Assembly (NCBI GenBank): GCA_036496425.1
Contig: DASXLG010000352.1
Coordinates: 1 to 47,201 of the forward strand
Direction: 5' to 3'
Length of the DNA stretch: 47,201 nucleotides
Source of the DNA: Terriglobia bacterium
Lineage (GTDB): Bacteria; Acidobacteriota; Terriglobia; 20CM-2-55-15
Shown: positions 1-8,296 of the stretch, in pieces
Position numbering within the stretch: position 1 is the first letter of the stretch
How the letters are laid out: every line of letters starts with the position of its first letter
Notes under the pieces: generated by a model
What the model saw: the letters and a program-made list of their open reading frames with translations, nothing else
Databases searched by the model: none
What the model was told of the DNA's origin: nothing
Made by a program: the position numbers and the translations under genes

Positions 1-47
1 CACACCTGAATTCCGAAATACAGGAATTCAGGTGTGCGACCCCCCCC
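1..47. repeat. Palindromic repeat, copy 1 (cut by window edge)
   Basis: Bases 1-14 (CACACCTGAATTCC) are the exact reverse complement of 23-36, with an 8-base loop, followed by CGAC and a run of C. The same palindrome recurs at 21315-21372 with a longer stem, so the left flank of this copy (a G-run) probably lies outside the window. It sits just past the stop codon of the leftward gene at 50-490, so it could act as a transcription terminator for that gene. The loop of this copy is inverted relative to copy 2. It is a REP-like dispersed element by inference. Confidence 0.75.
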
Positions 48-49
48 AG

Positions 50-490
50 CTACTGCGGAGGAGGGCCGCCGCGACGGCCGCCACCGCCTTGTCCGGGTAT
101 GCCACTGAGGGTGATCACCGTCCGGCCGTCGGCTCGCGTCAGGCCGCCGGCCCAGGCATGTTTGGAGCCGTCCCAGGCGGCGTACGCCGTGACGGTGACT
201 TCCTCGCCGCTGTTCATCAGCGTCTGGTAGATCGTTCGGTCAAAACCGTTCCGGGCGACGACATTGGGCGCCGGGATCTCCAGCGCCCAATTGACGACGC
301 GGCCCTGGGCATTCCTGGAATCCAGATAAATCCACCCGTGCGGGTTCTCAATGACGACCTTCGTGAGTTTGCCGACCAAGGTGAGCGGCTTGCTTTGATC
401 GTACTCGGCCTGGAATGAATGATGCGCCCACAAGGGAATCGAAGCCGTAAACAGCGCGGCAAACAAAATAGCGATCGAAGTCTTTTTCAT
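50..490 (-). CDS. Secreted DUF6152 family protein
   Basis: A 146-residue protein of unknown function. Residues 1-22 form a signal peptide ending at WAHHS, and the mature part starts AHHSF followed by a short beta-rich domain with the IENPHGWIYL motif typical of DUF6152 proteins (established family, function unknown). The last 15 residues are a Gly/Arg/Pro-rich tail (GQGGGGRRGGPPPQ). The start codon overlaps the stop of the upstream sulfatase-modifying-factor-like gene by 4 bases (ATGA), so the two are co-translated. The neighbour carries the same kind of low-complexity Gly/Arg/Pro sequence. The protein is expected in the periplasm or outside the cell. The family call rests on memory of the motif, not a search. 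Confidence 0.8.
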   Translation of the reverse strand: MKKTSIAILFAALFTASIPLWAHHSFQAEYDQSKPLTLVGKLTKVVIENPHGWIYLDSRNAQGRVVNWALEIPAPNVVARNGFDRTIYQTLMNSGEEVTVTAYAAWDGSKHAWAGGLTRADGRTVITLSGIPGQGGGGRRGGPPPQ

Positions 491-1476
491 TGCTTCACCT
501 CCGGTTCACGAACCACGCGGAAACCCAGATCACTGACTCTGAGGGTGGATCCGTAATAACTGTAACGGGCCGAGACGCGCAGATAAGTCGCGGGATTGTC
601 CCAGGCGCCGCCGCGTATTACCGGCAAGCCTCGAACCAGGCCGCCGCCCCGTTGTCCGTCAGGTCCTCCACGTCCTGCTCGCCCCCCGCCGAAGCCTCGC
701 GCGCCGTTTGGCGGCGGGCCATTCGGAGAAGGTGTTCCGTCCGTCGGAGGGCCTCCGGGAGGCGGTCCGCCAAAATTCCCTCTGCGGCCGCCAAAGCCAC
801 GACCACCGCGCCGTCCGCCACGGCCTCCACGTCCGCCCCCACCGCCTGCCGGACCGGTCGGATCGACGGCAGGGCTGGTCTTGTAGTAGTTCGCGGAGTA
901 CATATCCTCGACCCACTCCCGGACGTTGCCTTCCATATCGTACAGGCCCCACGGATTCGGTTTCTTCTGGCCGACCGGGTGCGTTTCGTCGTCGGAATTG
1001 CCGTTGTACCAGCCAATCTCATCAAGTTTCCCGGCGTAGGGTGTTGCAGACCCGGCGCGGGCTGCGTATTCCCATTCCGCTTCTGTCGGCAACCGGTAGT
1101 GATAGCCGTCATTGCGCGCGTTCAGGCGATTCAGGAATTCGTGCGCTTCATCTTTGCTGACGGTTTCGACCGGACGGTCGTCGCCCTTGATCGTGCTGGG
1201 GTTGGAGCCCATCACGCTTTGCCACTGAGCCTGGGTCAGCTCGTATTTTCCGATCTGGTAAGGCTTGCTGAGTTGAACCTGATGGATCGGCCGCTCATCG
1301 GCATTGCAATCGATGTCCCCGACAGAACAGCCCATCATGAATTGGCCTGGCTGGATCTGGACGAATTCGATACCAGCGTCGTTCTTAAGCTCTGCTGATT
1401 TCTGCTGAATGATTTGATTTTGAGCAAGCAAGCCGCACGCGCCGAACGTGAGTGCGGCGATAAGGATCCGCTTCAT
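487..1476 (-). CDS. Secreted SUMF1/FGE-like domain protein with Gly/Arg/Pro insert
   Basis: A 329-residue exported protein (signal peptide about 1-18) with a formylglycine-generating-enzyme-like fold. Visible family motifs are MMGC at 47-50, HQVQLSKPYQIGKYELT at 65-81, RLPTEAEWEYAAR at 128-140, GNVREWVEDMY at 183-193, IRGGAWDN at 287-294 and DLGFRVVRE at 316-324. Residues 208-282 are a Gly/Arg/Pro low-complexity insert inside the domain. I do not see the cysteines that true formylglycine-generating enzymes place after the RGGSW motif, so catalysis on sulfatases is unlikely and a binding or structural role is more plausible. A good GGAGGAG ribosome site precedes the ATG. It overlaps the next gene by 4 bases. 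C50 and C57 could form a disulfide. Confidence 0.85.
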   Translation of the reverse strand: MKRILIAALTFGACGLLAQNQIIQQKSAELKNDAGIEFVQIQPGQFMMGCSVGDIDCNADERPIHQVQLSKPYQIGKYELTQAQWQSVMGSNPSTIKGDDRPVETVSKDEAHEFLNRLNARNDGYHYRLPTEAEWEYAARAGSATPYAGKLDEIGWYNGNSDDETHPVGQKKPNPWGLYDMEGNVREWVEDMYSANYYKTSPAVDPTGPAGGGGGRGGRGGRRGGRGFGGRRGNFGGPPPGGPPTDGTPSPNGPPPNGARGFGGGRAGRGGPDGQRGGGLVRGLPVIRGGAWDNPATYLRVSARYSYYGSTLRVSDLGFRVVREPEVKQ

Positions 1477-1573
1477 GACTTTCTCTCCTCCGTGCTTGGA
1501 CTCGATTATAAGTCTGTCGTTTAGGTGCGGGCGTCAGGCTTAACAATCATTTACACGTGAATGGACGGGTTTC

Positions 1574-1636
1574 AGCCGCAGATTACGCGGATGACGCAGA
1601 TGCGGCTCCCCATCGGCATCCGCGTAATCTGCGGCT
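1574..1636. repeat. Intergenic palindrome with 20-bp perfect stem
   Basis: Bases 1574-1593 (AGCCGCAGATTACGCGGATG) are exactly complementary to 1617-1636, with a 23-base loop. It lies in the 183-bp gap between two leftward genes and is followed by no T-run, so a dispersed REP-like element is more likely than a simple terminator. Similar CCGCAGATTACGCGG sequences are, from memory, widely scattered in many bacterial genomes. Confidence 0.75.
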
Positions 1637-1659
1637 AAAACAACTTTGTCTACGTGATC

Positions 1660-1875
1660 TTATCGAGAACCTTCGTTGATTCCGGTTTGTGGTCCAATGG
1701 AAAGCCACTTTCCGATTTCATCCTGAACCTGGATCGCAGCGCCGGAGAATGGGCCTTTCTCTGTGTGTTCGCAATAGGGGCACTGAAAGGCGGTCTTGGA
1801 AACGTTGTCGGCTTTATCAAACTGAGCTCTGTAGCGCCGTCCGCAGCTACATCGCCAGGTAACGACCGATGGCAT
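1660..1875 (-). CDS. Small zinc-ribbon-like protein
   Basis: A 71-residue protein with two cysteine pairs, CSC at residues 9-11 and CPYC at about 32-35, spaced as in a zinc ribbon. The rest has no motif I recognise and there is no signal peptide or membrane segment. A purine-rich GGACGAGG lies 5-6 bases before the ATG, which supports real translation. It could bind nucleic acid or protein, but no function can be assigned. It stands alone: 184 bases separate it from the upstream SUMF1-like gene and 188 bases from the amidohydrolase gene. Confidence 0.55.
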   Translation of the reverse strand: MPSVVTWRCSCGRRYRAQFDKADNVSKTAFQCPYCEHTEKGPFSGAAIQVQDEIGKWLSIGPQTGINEGSR

Positions 1876-2063
1876 GGGGACCTCGTCCTTTACTTACCGT
1901 TCTCTTACGCAGAAACAGGCACGTCGGTTGCCACGCGCCTGGATTCAAGCTATCGGCAAGCGAACACAATGGGTTCAGCGCGGCCGCGACGGCAGATGAC
2001 GCGGAATGCGTCGCCAGGTCGGGGAATTTGTCATCGCCGGCTCAGGAAACCTTGGACGGAGAC

Positions 2064-3749
2064 CTATGACACTCCCGCCTCGTAGACGACTTTTCCGCCG
2101 ACAATTGTCATTACCGACCGGATTTGCCTGATGTCCGAATCGTTCACCGCAAAGTAATCTTTATTGAGCACGGCGAGGTCTGCGAGTTTCCCCGGCTCGA
2201 TGGAACCGGCTTTGTCTTCCATCCGCAAAAACCAGCTGTTGCCGCGCGTGAAAAGACGCAGCGCTTCCTGCCGCGTGAGATGTTGACCGGCGTTGACCTG
2301 GGCACCGAAAGAGTTGATGCCGGTGGTGGCGTAATAAATGTGAAGCCACGGATTCAGCGGCGAGATGTGAACCCCATCACCATGCATGCCGGCCTGAATG
2401 CCGTGATCCAGAATAGTGCGGAATGGCGCGCCGGCCGTTACGTTGGGATCGGTTGATGTCACCCAGCGGAAGGCGGCCATCTGCACGCCGCAGCCGAGCC
2501 GTTGCAGGCGCGTCAGGAGGTCAGGAGTGACATTCGGTACGTGGTGGACCACCCAGCGCAGGTTCGTGATATCGAAATCTTTGTTGACCTTTTCATACGC
2601 GTCCACCACCTGCGTCAAGCCGGCGAGGTTTTGAACCGCGTTTTCGTTGCGCCATCCGGCCTGGCCCACCAGGCGCTGCGCTTCCTGCCAGACCGCACCG
2701 GCTCCGAGCGGTGCGGCCCACTCTCCGATGGCGCCGGTCATCATCATGTCGTCGCCGAAGAACTGAAACTGGTTTCTGAGCCGCTCCTTCAATTCGGGCA
2801 ACTGCGGATCGTTCTGGTTCTGCAGAAAATTCGTCTGCAGCCGGATGATGGCTTTGCCTTCGCGATGCAGCGAAAGCCAGGCGTCGTACATCCGGTACTG
2901 ATCGAGGTTCGAAAGAATCTGATTCGGATGCAGCGGACCGGGTGTCGGAAACAGCACCTGGTCGAGGTGCGTCGTCAGGCCGACGCTCGCCGAATAATTC
3001 ATCGCATCGAGAGTGCTGCGCCGTTTGTCTTCGAATGTCTGCATGCGCCGCAGGTGAAAAAGCGCGCTGGCCGATGGTCCTCCGCCGGTTTGAGTGGCGG
3101 CGGCGATGGCTCCGGTCTGCGAAGCGTTTATTTTGACGATCGCCGGATGGACAGGCGGAGCGGCATCGGCGGCATCGAAGAAGGCCTTGCCGAGACTGTT
3201 CGTGGCGCATGGTCCGGTGAATCTTTCGTAGAGCAAGACAGGCCGGTCGGGAACGGCATCGTCGAGTTCGCGAAGGGTGGGATGCCGGTGTTCCGCCCAC
3301 TGGTTCGGATGCCATCCGCCCATCGAAGTGATCCATTGTCCTTCGGGCACGTTTTTCCGCCGGGCCGCAAGGGCTTCCTGAATCTCCCGGACCGATGCCG
3401 TGTTTTCGAGAATCGTGTGATATCCCGGACGGTTGCCCAGGCTCACACTATGGATATGCGCTTCGATCAGTCCGGGCACCACGGTCCGGCCTTTCAGATC
3501 GATCACCCGCAGTCCGGTCTGTGTCGCAGGCCGCGTATTGCCGGCCGCAATGAAACGCCCGTTCCGGATCGTGACCGTGCTGACGATCGTGTCCCGGTTA
3601 TCCATGGTGTGAATGCGGCCATTGACCAGCAGCAAATCCTGCTCAGGCCCAAGGTTCACCACCGGAACCTGTGCGGAGGCTGCTGTGGATACCGCCGCAG
3701 CTGCGCCAGCGGCGAAGAAATGACGGCGAGAAAGGTTCTTTTTGCTCAT
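2064..3749 (-). CDS. Tat-exported amidohydrolase (YtcJ/amidohydrolase_3 type)
   Basis: A 561-residue metal-dependent hydrolase. Residues 1-26 form a twin-arginine signal (SRRHFF at 7-12, then an Ala-rich core ending ASA), so the folded enzyme is exported. The amidohydrolase N-terminal pattern is clear: DLLLVNGRIHTMD at 38-50, then VVPGLIEAHIHS with the metal-binding H98-x-H100. Near the C-terminus, GSIEPGKLADLAVLNKDYF is the standard closing beta-sandwich motif. Members hydrolyse amide or imide bonds in cyclic or acylated compounds, and the substrate here is unknown. It is divergent from ilvD, with only 48 bases between start codons. Confidence 0.88.
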   Translation of the reverse strand: MSKKNLSRRHFFAAGAAAAVSTAASAQVPVVNLGPEQDLLLVNGRIHTMDNRDTIVSTVTIRNGRFIAAGNTRPATQTGLRVIDLKGRTVVPGLIEAHIHSVSLGNRPGYHTILENTASVREIQEALAARRKNVPEGQWITSMGGWHPNQWAEHRHPTLRELDDAVPDRPVLLYERFTGPCATNSLGKAFFDAADAAPPVHPAIVKINASQTGAIAAATQTGGGPSASALFHLRRMQTFEDKRRSTLDAMNYSASVGLTTHLDQVLFPTPGPLHPNQILSNLDQYRMYDAWLSLHREGKAIIRLQTNFLQNQNDPQLPELKERLRNQFQFFGDDMMMTGAIGEWAAPLGAGAVWQEAQRLVGQAGWRNENAVQNLAGLTQVVDAYEKVNKDFDITNLRWVVHHVPNVTPDLLTRLQRLGCGVQMAAFRWVTSTDPNVTAGAPFRTILDHGIQAGMHGDGVHISPLNPWLHIYYATTGINSFGAQVNAGQHLTRQEALRLFTRGNSWFLRMEDKAGSIEPGKLADLAVLNKDYFAVNDSDIRQIRSVMTIVGGKVVYEAGVS

Positions 3750-3783
3750 TGAAGTGATTCCCCGTGACAGCGGGATTTTAAGT

Positions 3784-3789
3784 CATAAT
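3784..3789 (+). promoter_or_regulatory. Putative -10 hexamer for ilvD
   Basis: CATAAT ends 8 bases before the ilvD ATG, and there is no convincing Shine-Dalgarno site. If used, the transcript would start at or next to the start codon (leaderless). No good -35 hexamer is seen at 16-18 bases upstream, so this is a weak call. Confidence 0.3.
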
Positions 3790-3797
3790 GAGCGTCT

Positions 3798-5477
3798 ATG
3801 ACTGCGCAATTGAACAAATACAGCTCGCGAATCACCGAGCCGAAATCCCAGGGCGCCTCGCAAGCCATGCTTTATGCGACAGGCTTGTCCGACGAGGACA
3901 TGAAGAAACCTCAAGTCGGCATTTCCAGCGTCTGGTACGAGGGGAATTCCTGCAACATGCATCTTCTGCATCTTGCCGAAAAGGTTAAAGAGGGGGTTCA
4001 GGAAGCCGGCCTGGTCGGCTATCGCTTCAACACGATCGGCGTGAGCGACGGCATCGCCATGGGGACCGACGGTATGAGCTATTCGCTCCAGTCGCGCGAT
4101 CTGATCGCCGATTCCATCGAAACCACGATGAGCGCGCAATGGTATGACGCGAATGTCTCGCTTCCCGGCTGCGACAAGAACATGCCCGGCTGCGTCATGG
4201 CAATGGGACGGCTCAACCGTCCTTCGTTGATGATCTATGGCGGAACGATCCGGGCCGGTTCGAGCGCGGGGCAGAAACTCGACATCATTTCCGCGTTCCA
4301 GAGTTACGGCGAATATCTTTCGGGAAAGATCGACGACAAACGGCGGGCGGAGATCGTGCGCCATGCCTGCCCGGGCGCCGGCGCCTGCGGCGGCATGTAC
4401 ACGGCGAACACCATGGCATCGGCTATCGAGATGCTCGGTATGTCGCTGCCTTACAGCTCGTCGACTCCGGCGGAAGATCCATTGAAACTGGATGAATGTT
4501 TGCGCGCCGGGGCTGCGATTCGCAAGCTGCTCGAACTCGATCTGAAGCCGCGCGACATCATGACGCGCGAGGCATTCGAAAATGCAATCGTCCTGATCAT
4601 GGCGCTGGGCGGCTCGACAAATGCCGTTCTGCATTTGATCGCGATGGCTCGATCGGTGGACGTGCCGTTGACGATCGACGATTTTCAGCGGATCAGCGAT
4701 CGCGTACCGCTGCTGGCGGATTTCAAGCCGAGCGGCTATTACGTGATGGAAGATCTGCATAGCGTGGGGGGCATTCCCGCAGTCATCAAAGTGTTGCTGG
4801 CGGAGGGGCTGATTCATGGCGACTGCATGACGGTGACCGGCAGGACGGTGCGGGAAAATGTGAAGGACCTGCCCGGCCTGTCCGCAGATCAGCAAATCGT
4901 CCGGCCGTTGAAGAACCCGATTCACTCTCGCGGGCACCTGCAGATTCTGAAGGGCAATCTCGCTCCGGAGGGCGCCGTAGCGAAAATTACGGGCAAGGAA
5001 GGATTGCGATTCTCCGGTCCGGCCAAGGTCTATGATTCAGAGGAAGACATGTTGCACGCGCTCGAGCGCAAGGAAATCCAGAAGGGCGATGTGATCGTCA
5101 TTCGTTATGAAGGACCGAAAGGCGGGCCGGGAATGCCGGAAATGCTGACGCCGACCTCGGCAGTGATGGGCGCGGGCCTCGGCAAAGACGTGGCGCTGAT
5201 CACCGACGGCCGTTTTTCCGGCGGCTCTCACGGTTTCATCGTCGGGCATATCACGCCCGAAGCGCAGGAAGGCGGTCCGATTGCTCTGATCCGGAGCGGC
5301 GATCGCATCACGATCGATGCCGAAAAAAATCTGCTGACGCTGGATATTCCGGAAAGTGAACTTGCCGCCCGCCGCAATGCCTGGAAGATGCCGCCGTTCA
5401 AAGCGACACGCGGGACGCTTGCAAAGTACATCCGGGCGGTCAAGAACGCCAGCTTCGGCTGCGTCACCGACGAGTAG
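3798..5477 (+). CDS. ilvD: Dihydroxy-acid dehydratase
   Basis: A 559-residue enzyme of branched-chain amino acid and pantothenate synthesis. It dehydrates 2,3-dihydroxy-isovalerate and 2,3-dihydroxy-3-methylvalerate to the 2-keto acids. Motifs include SCNMHLL (C52), GCDKNMPGC (C125), [18 protein letters not shown] (C197) and [14 protein letters not shown] near the C-terminus. The three cysteines match the iron-sulfur ligands of the family, and the length is normal. The start is the first ATG in frame and fits the family N-terminus ([12 protein letters not shown]). It heads a long rightward gene block, 17 bases before lptC, though a functional link to LPS genes is not expected. Confidence 0.96.
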   Translation: MTAQLNKYSSRITEPKSQGASQAMLYATGLSDEDMKKPQVGISSVWYEGNSCNMHLLHLAEKVKEGVQEAGLVGYRFNTIGVSDGIAMGTDGMSYSLQSRDLIADSIETTMSAQWYDANVSLPGCDKNMPGCVMAMGRLNRPSLMIYGGTIRAGSSAGQKLDIISAFQSYGEYLSGKIDDKRRAEIVRHACPGAGACGGMYTANTMASAIEMLGMSLPYSSSTPAEDPLKLDECLRAGAAIRKLLELDLKPRDIMTREAFENAIVLIMALGGSTNAVLHLIAMARSVDVPLTIDDFQRISDRVPLLADFKPSGYYVMEDLHSVGGIPAVIKVLLAEGLIHGDCMTVTGRTVRENVKDLPGLSADQQIVRPLKNPIHSRGHLQILKGNLAPEGAVAKITGKEGLRFSGPAKVYDSEEDMLHALERKEIQKGDVIVIRYEGPKGGPGMPEMLTPTSAVMGAGLGKDVALITDGRFSGGSHGFIVGHITPEAQEGGPIALIRSGDRITIDAEKNLLTLDIPESELAARRNAWKMPPFKATRGTLAKYIRAVKNASFGCVTDE

Positions 5478-5494
5478 ACGGCAATCTGCCAGAC

Positions 5495-7555
5495 ATGCGT
5501 TTAGAACGGATCTTCACACACAGATTAGTGCGGTCGCTGCAACTGCTGCTGCCGATCGTCGTTGCGGTGTTGATCGCGATTCCGACGTGGAATTACTTCA
5601 TGCGGCATGAGCCGAAGCCAGCCCAACCCAGGCAGGGGCGTCAATTACCGGCCGGCGCATCTGTTCATACCGACGGTTTCACGTTCTCACAAACGGAAGG
5701 CGGCCGCACCTCCTACACCGTTCGAGCCAAGACCTATCTGGGAGTCAAAGACAACAAGAGCAACAAGAGCATGCTCGAAGATGTCGATGTGACGGTCTAT
5801 GGCGCCACGGACAAGGTTCCGACGCGGACGATTCGCGGAAAGCACTGCATCTATGACCAGGATACAAGTGATTTTCAATGCCACGAGAACGTGCAGATTC
5901 AGCTCGATCCCCGGACGACCATTTATACCGAAGAGCTCTTCTATAACCATGAGACCGGCGCTGCGACTTCGCCCGGCCATGCGCATCTCGAGCAGGAAGG
6001 CACAACCGGCGAGGCGGACCGTTTCGATTACGGCTTCAACAGCGGCCTGCTGAATCTCTACGGCCACGTCAAAGTCGATACGCCGCAACACACCGAACTG
6101 CAAACCGGCACCGCTGCTTTTCAAGAAAAGGAAAACTGGACGACGATGGCGGGGGGTGTCTACATCCAATCGCCCACCGGCTGGATGCGCGGAACATCCG
6201 GCCGATCGGAGCTGACGCCCGGGACATTCAAGCCCAAGACGATAACGCTTCAGGATGGAGTCACGGGAGAATCCCATCCGAAAGACGGCAGGGAAGTCCT
6301 GAAAATCAAGGGCGATTGGCTGAACGCCGACATTTCGCCCGAAGGAAACGCCGAGCGCGTCCTCACGCGGGGTCATGCGGAGATGGAAAAGGCCGCCGGG
6401 GACCAGCAGCAGCGCTTGACGGGCGCCGAGATCGACACCACTTTCAATCGGGGGAAAGTAGATGTTGCCGATGCCCGCCAGAATGCGAAGATGATCATGG
6501 GGAACGATCAGACTCTCGAGTCGTCCGAAATCTGGACGAATGCGGGCGGTACCGTACAGACACGGGATAAGTCGGTCCTGAAGCTCGGTGACTCGACCAT
6601 CGAGGGGCGAGAGTTCCATATCGAGAACGCCGAGGATGCCGTCACCTTCAGTACCCCTCGCCCCGCGAATATGAAAAAGCAAGGAGGCCAGGAGAGCTCG
6701 GCGGATCAGATGGATGCCCGCTTCGACAGCCGCACCAATATGCTCATCGAACTCGTCCAGAAAGGACACTTTCAGTTTCGCAGCCCGCAGTATGAGGGAC
6801 ATGCGCAACGGGGGCGCTTTGAAGACGGCGGCGACGTCGTGGTTCTGGACGGCTCCCCTGTGGTCAACGACTCCGAAAAGCATCTCCAGGCGGAACAGAT
6901 TCGCTTGAACCAGAAGGACAACTCGTTCATTGCGACGAAGAATGTGTCCACCGTCATGAAGAATTCCGACGAACAGATCCTGGTCAAAGCCGCGCGCGCC
7001 GAAGGCGGCTCCGACTCGATGCTGTATACGGGAAGTGTGCAGCTTTGGCGTGGTGACACTTACATCAAATCGGACCGGCTGAAGGCCTCCGGAATGGGGG
7101 ACCAGAACAGCAAGGTCCACGCGGAAGCCGCCCCCGGCGGAAAAGTGCAATCCACGCTTCAGAATGTGCGCTCGACTTCGGATACTCTCGATTACGACCA
7201 GGACGGGGGCACGATTCACTATACCGGGCATGTCAGCGCCCGAAAGCAGGATATGATCGTCGAAGCGCCAGACATGGTGGTTCATTTCCGGGACAATATG
7301 GTCACGGACATGGTCGCGACCGGCGGCGTAAAGGTCACGCGCGAAGATCAGATCGGAACCGGCGACCGCGCGGTTTACGAGGCGGCGACAAATCTCGTTA
7401 CGCTGAACGGAAAGCCGGCAAAAGTCCGCGATATCGAACACGGCCTGCTGCAGGGCCCTACCGCGGAGATGCGGAATAAGGGGCAGAATGTCCTGGTTCA
7501 GAGCAAAGACGGCGAGCACACCGTCACGCAGCACCCAGTCAAGAAACAACAATAG
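5495..7555 (+). CDS. lptC: LPS export protein: LptC fused to repeated OstA/LptA-like domains
   Basis: A 686-residue inner-membrane-anchored periplasmic protein. One membrane segment spans about residues 15-35, followed by an LptC-like domain (DGFTFSQTEGGRTSYTVRAK, about 61-80). The remainder is a long run of short beta-strand repeats of OstA/LptA type, for example VHFRDNMVTDMVATGGVKVTR. Separate LptC and LptA are each under 200 residues, so this chain is long enough to contain both plus extra bridge repeats. In the Lpt system LptC and LptA carry lipopolysaccharide from the LptBFG ATPase across the periplasm. lptB follows with no gap: the stop codon is directly followed by the lptB ATG. No separate lptA is present, which supports the fusion. 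Confidence 0.85.
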   Translation: MRLERIFTHRLVRSLQLLLPIVVAVLIAIPTWNYFMRHEPKPAQPRQGRQLPAGASVHTDGFTFSQTEGGRTSYTVRAKTYLGVKDNKSNKSMLEDVDVTVYGATDKVPTRTIRGKHCIYDQDTSDFQCHENVQIQLDPRTTIYTEELFYNHETGAATSPGHAHLEQEGTTGEADRFDYGFNSGLLNLYGHVKVDTPQHTELQTGTAAFQEKENWTTMAGGVYIQSPTGWMRGTSGRSELTPGTFKPKTITLQDGVTGESHPKDGREVLKIKGDWLNADISPEGNAERVLTRGHAEMEKAAGDQQQRLTGAEIDTTFNRGKVDVADARQNAKMIMGNDQTLESSEIWTNAGGTVQTRDKSVLKLGDSTIEGREFHIENAEDAVTFSTPRPANMKKQGGQESSADQMDARFDSRTNMLIELVQKGHFQFRSPQYEGHAQRGRFEDGGDVVVLDGSPVVNDSEKHLQAEQIRLNQKDNSFIATKNVSTVMKNSDEQILVKAARAEGGSDSMLYTGSVQLWRGDTYIKSDRLKASGMGDQNSKVHAEAAPGGKVQSTLQNVRSTSDTLDYDQDGGTIHYTGHVSARKQDMIVEAPDMVVHFRDNMVTDMVATGGVKVTREDQIGTGDRAVYEAATNLVTLNGKPAKVRDIEHGLLQGPTAEMRNKGQNVLVQSKDGEHTVTQHPVKKQQ

Positions 7556-8281
7556 ATGACCGCACTGCGCACCATAGAAGTCACCAAATCTTACAAGGGC
7601 CGCAAAGTCGTGCAGAGTGTGAGTCTGGGTGTCGGCCAGGGAGAGGTCGTTGGATTGCTAGGACCAAATGGAGCCGGTAAGACGACGACGTTCTACATGA
7701 TCGTCGGATTGACGCGGCCGGATTCGGGTTCTGTGCTGCTTGGCGAGCACGACATCACGGATCTTCCCATGTATTTGCGGGCAAAGAATGGAATCAGTTA
7801 TCTGCCACAGGAAGCATCAGTGTTCCGTAAGTTGACCGTCGAGGCCAACATTATGGCAATCCTCGAGACGCTGCCGCTTTCGAGCAAAGAGCGCACGGAG
7901 AGGATGGACGGGTTGCTCGACGAATTTGGTATCGATCACGTGAGAAAGAGTCTCGCGGATACGTTATCGGGCGGTGAGAGGCGCAGGGTGGAAATCGCAA
8001 GATCGCTGGTCATTTCTCCAAAGTTTATTCTGCTGGATGAACCGTTTTCGGGAATCGATCCGATTACGGTACTGGAGATCCAAAAGATCATTAACCATTT
8101 GAAATCCAAGCAGATCGGGGTTTTGATCACCGACCACAACGTCAGAGAAACCTTGCAGGTCACGGACCGCGCCTATATCATCAACAATGGATCGATTTTT
8201 CGATCCGGCACCCCCAGGGAACTCGGAAATGACAGCGAGGTCAAGAGGGTTTATCTGGGAGAGCATTTCAGTCTAAATTAG
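7556..8281 (+). CDS. lptB: LPS export ABC transporter ATPase LptB
   Basis: A 241-residue cytoplasmic ATPase that powers extraction of lipopolysaccharide by LptFG. Walker A is GPNGAGKTT at about 35-43, the signature is [15 protein letters not shown] at about 138-152, Walker B is [13 protein letters not shown], and the H-loop is LITDHNV. Length and motifs match LptB, including the [14 protein letters not shown]-loop. It starts immediately after the lptC stop and is followed 15 bases later by rpoN, the usual order in many Gram-negative bacteria. The permease genes lptF and lptG are not in the window. Confidence 0.95.
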   Translation: MTALRTIEVTKSYKGRKVVQSVSLGVGQGEVVGLLGPNGAGKTTTFYMIVGLTRPDSGSVLLGEHDITDLPMYLRAKNGISYLPQEASVFRKLTVEANIMAILETLPLSSKERTERMDGLLDEFGIDHVRKSLADTLSGGERRRVEIARSLVISPKFILLDEPFSGIDPITVLEIQKIINHLKSKQIGVLITDHNVRETLQVTDRAYIINNGSIFRSGTPRELGNDSEVKRVYLGEHFSLN

Positions 8282-8296
8282 AAGTAGCTCTTAATT

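Noticed and set aside
1876-2063. Rightward open frames between the zinc-ribbon and amidohydrolase genes.
   Set aside because: They have no ribosome site, no motif and overlap the zinc-ribbon gene antisense. I see nothing else in this gap.
3783-4937. Long open frame on the minus strand opposite ilvD.
   Set aside because: It is a shadow of a clearly identified gene, rich in His/Arg, with no recognisable domain.
5687-7552. Long open frame (over 600 codons) on the minus strand opposite lptC.
   Set aside because: It mirrors the real gene, has composition typical of antisense frames in GC-rich DNA and shows no motifs.
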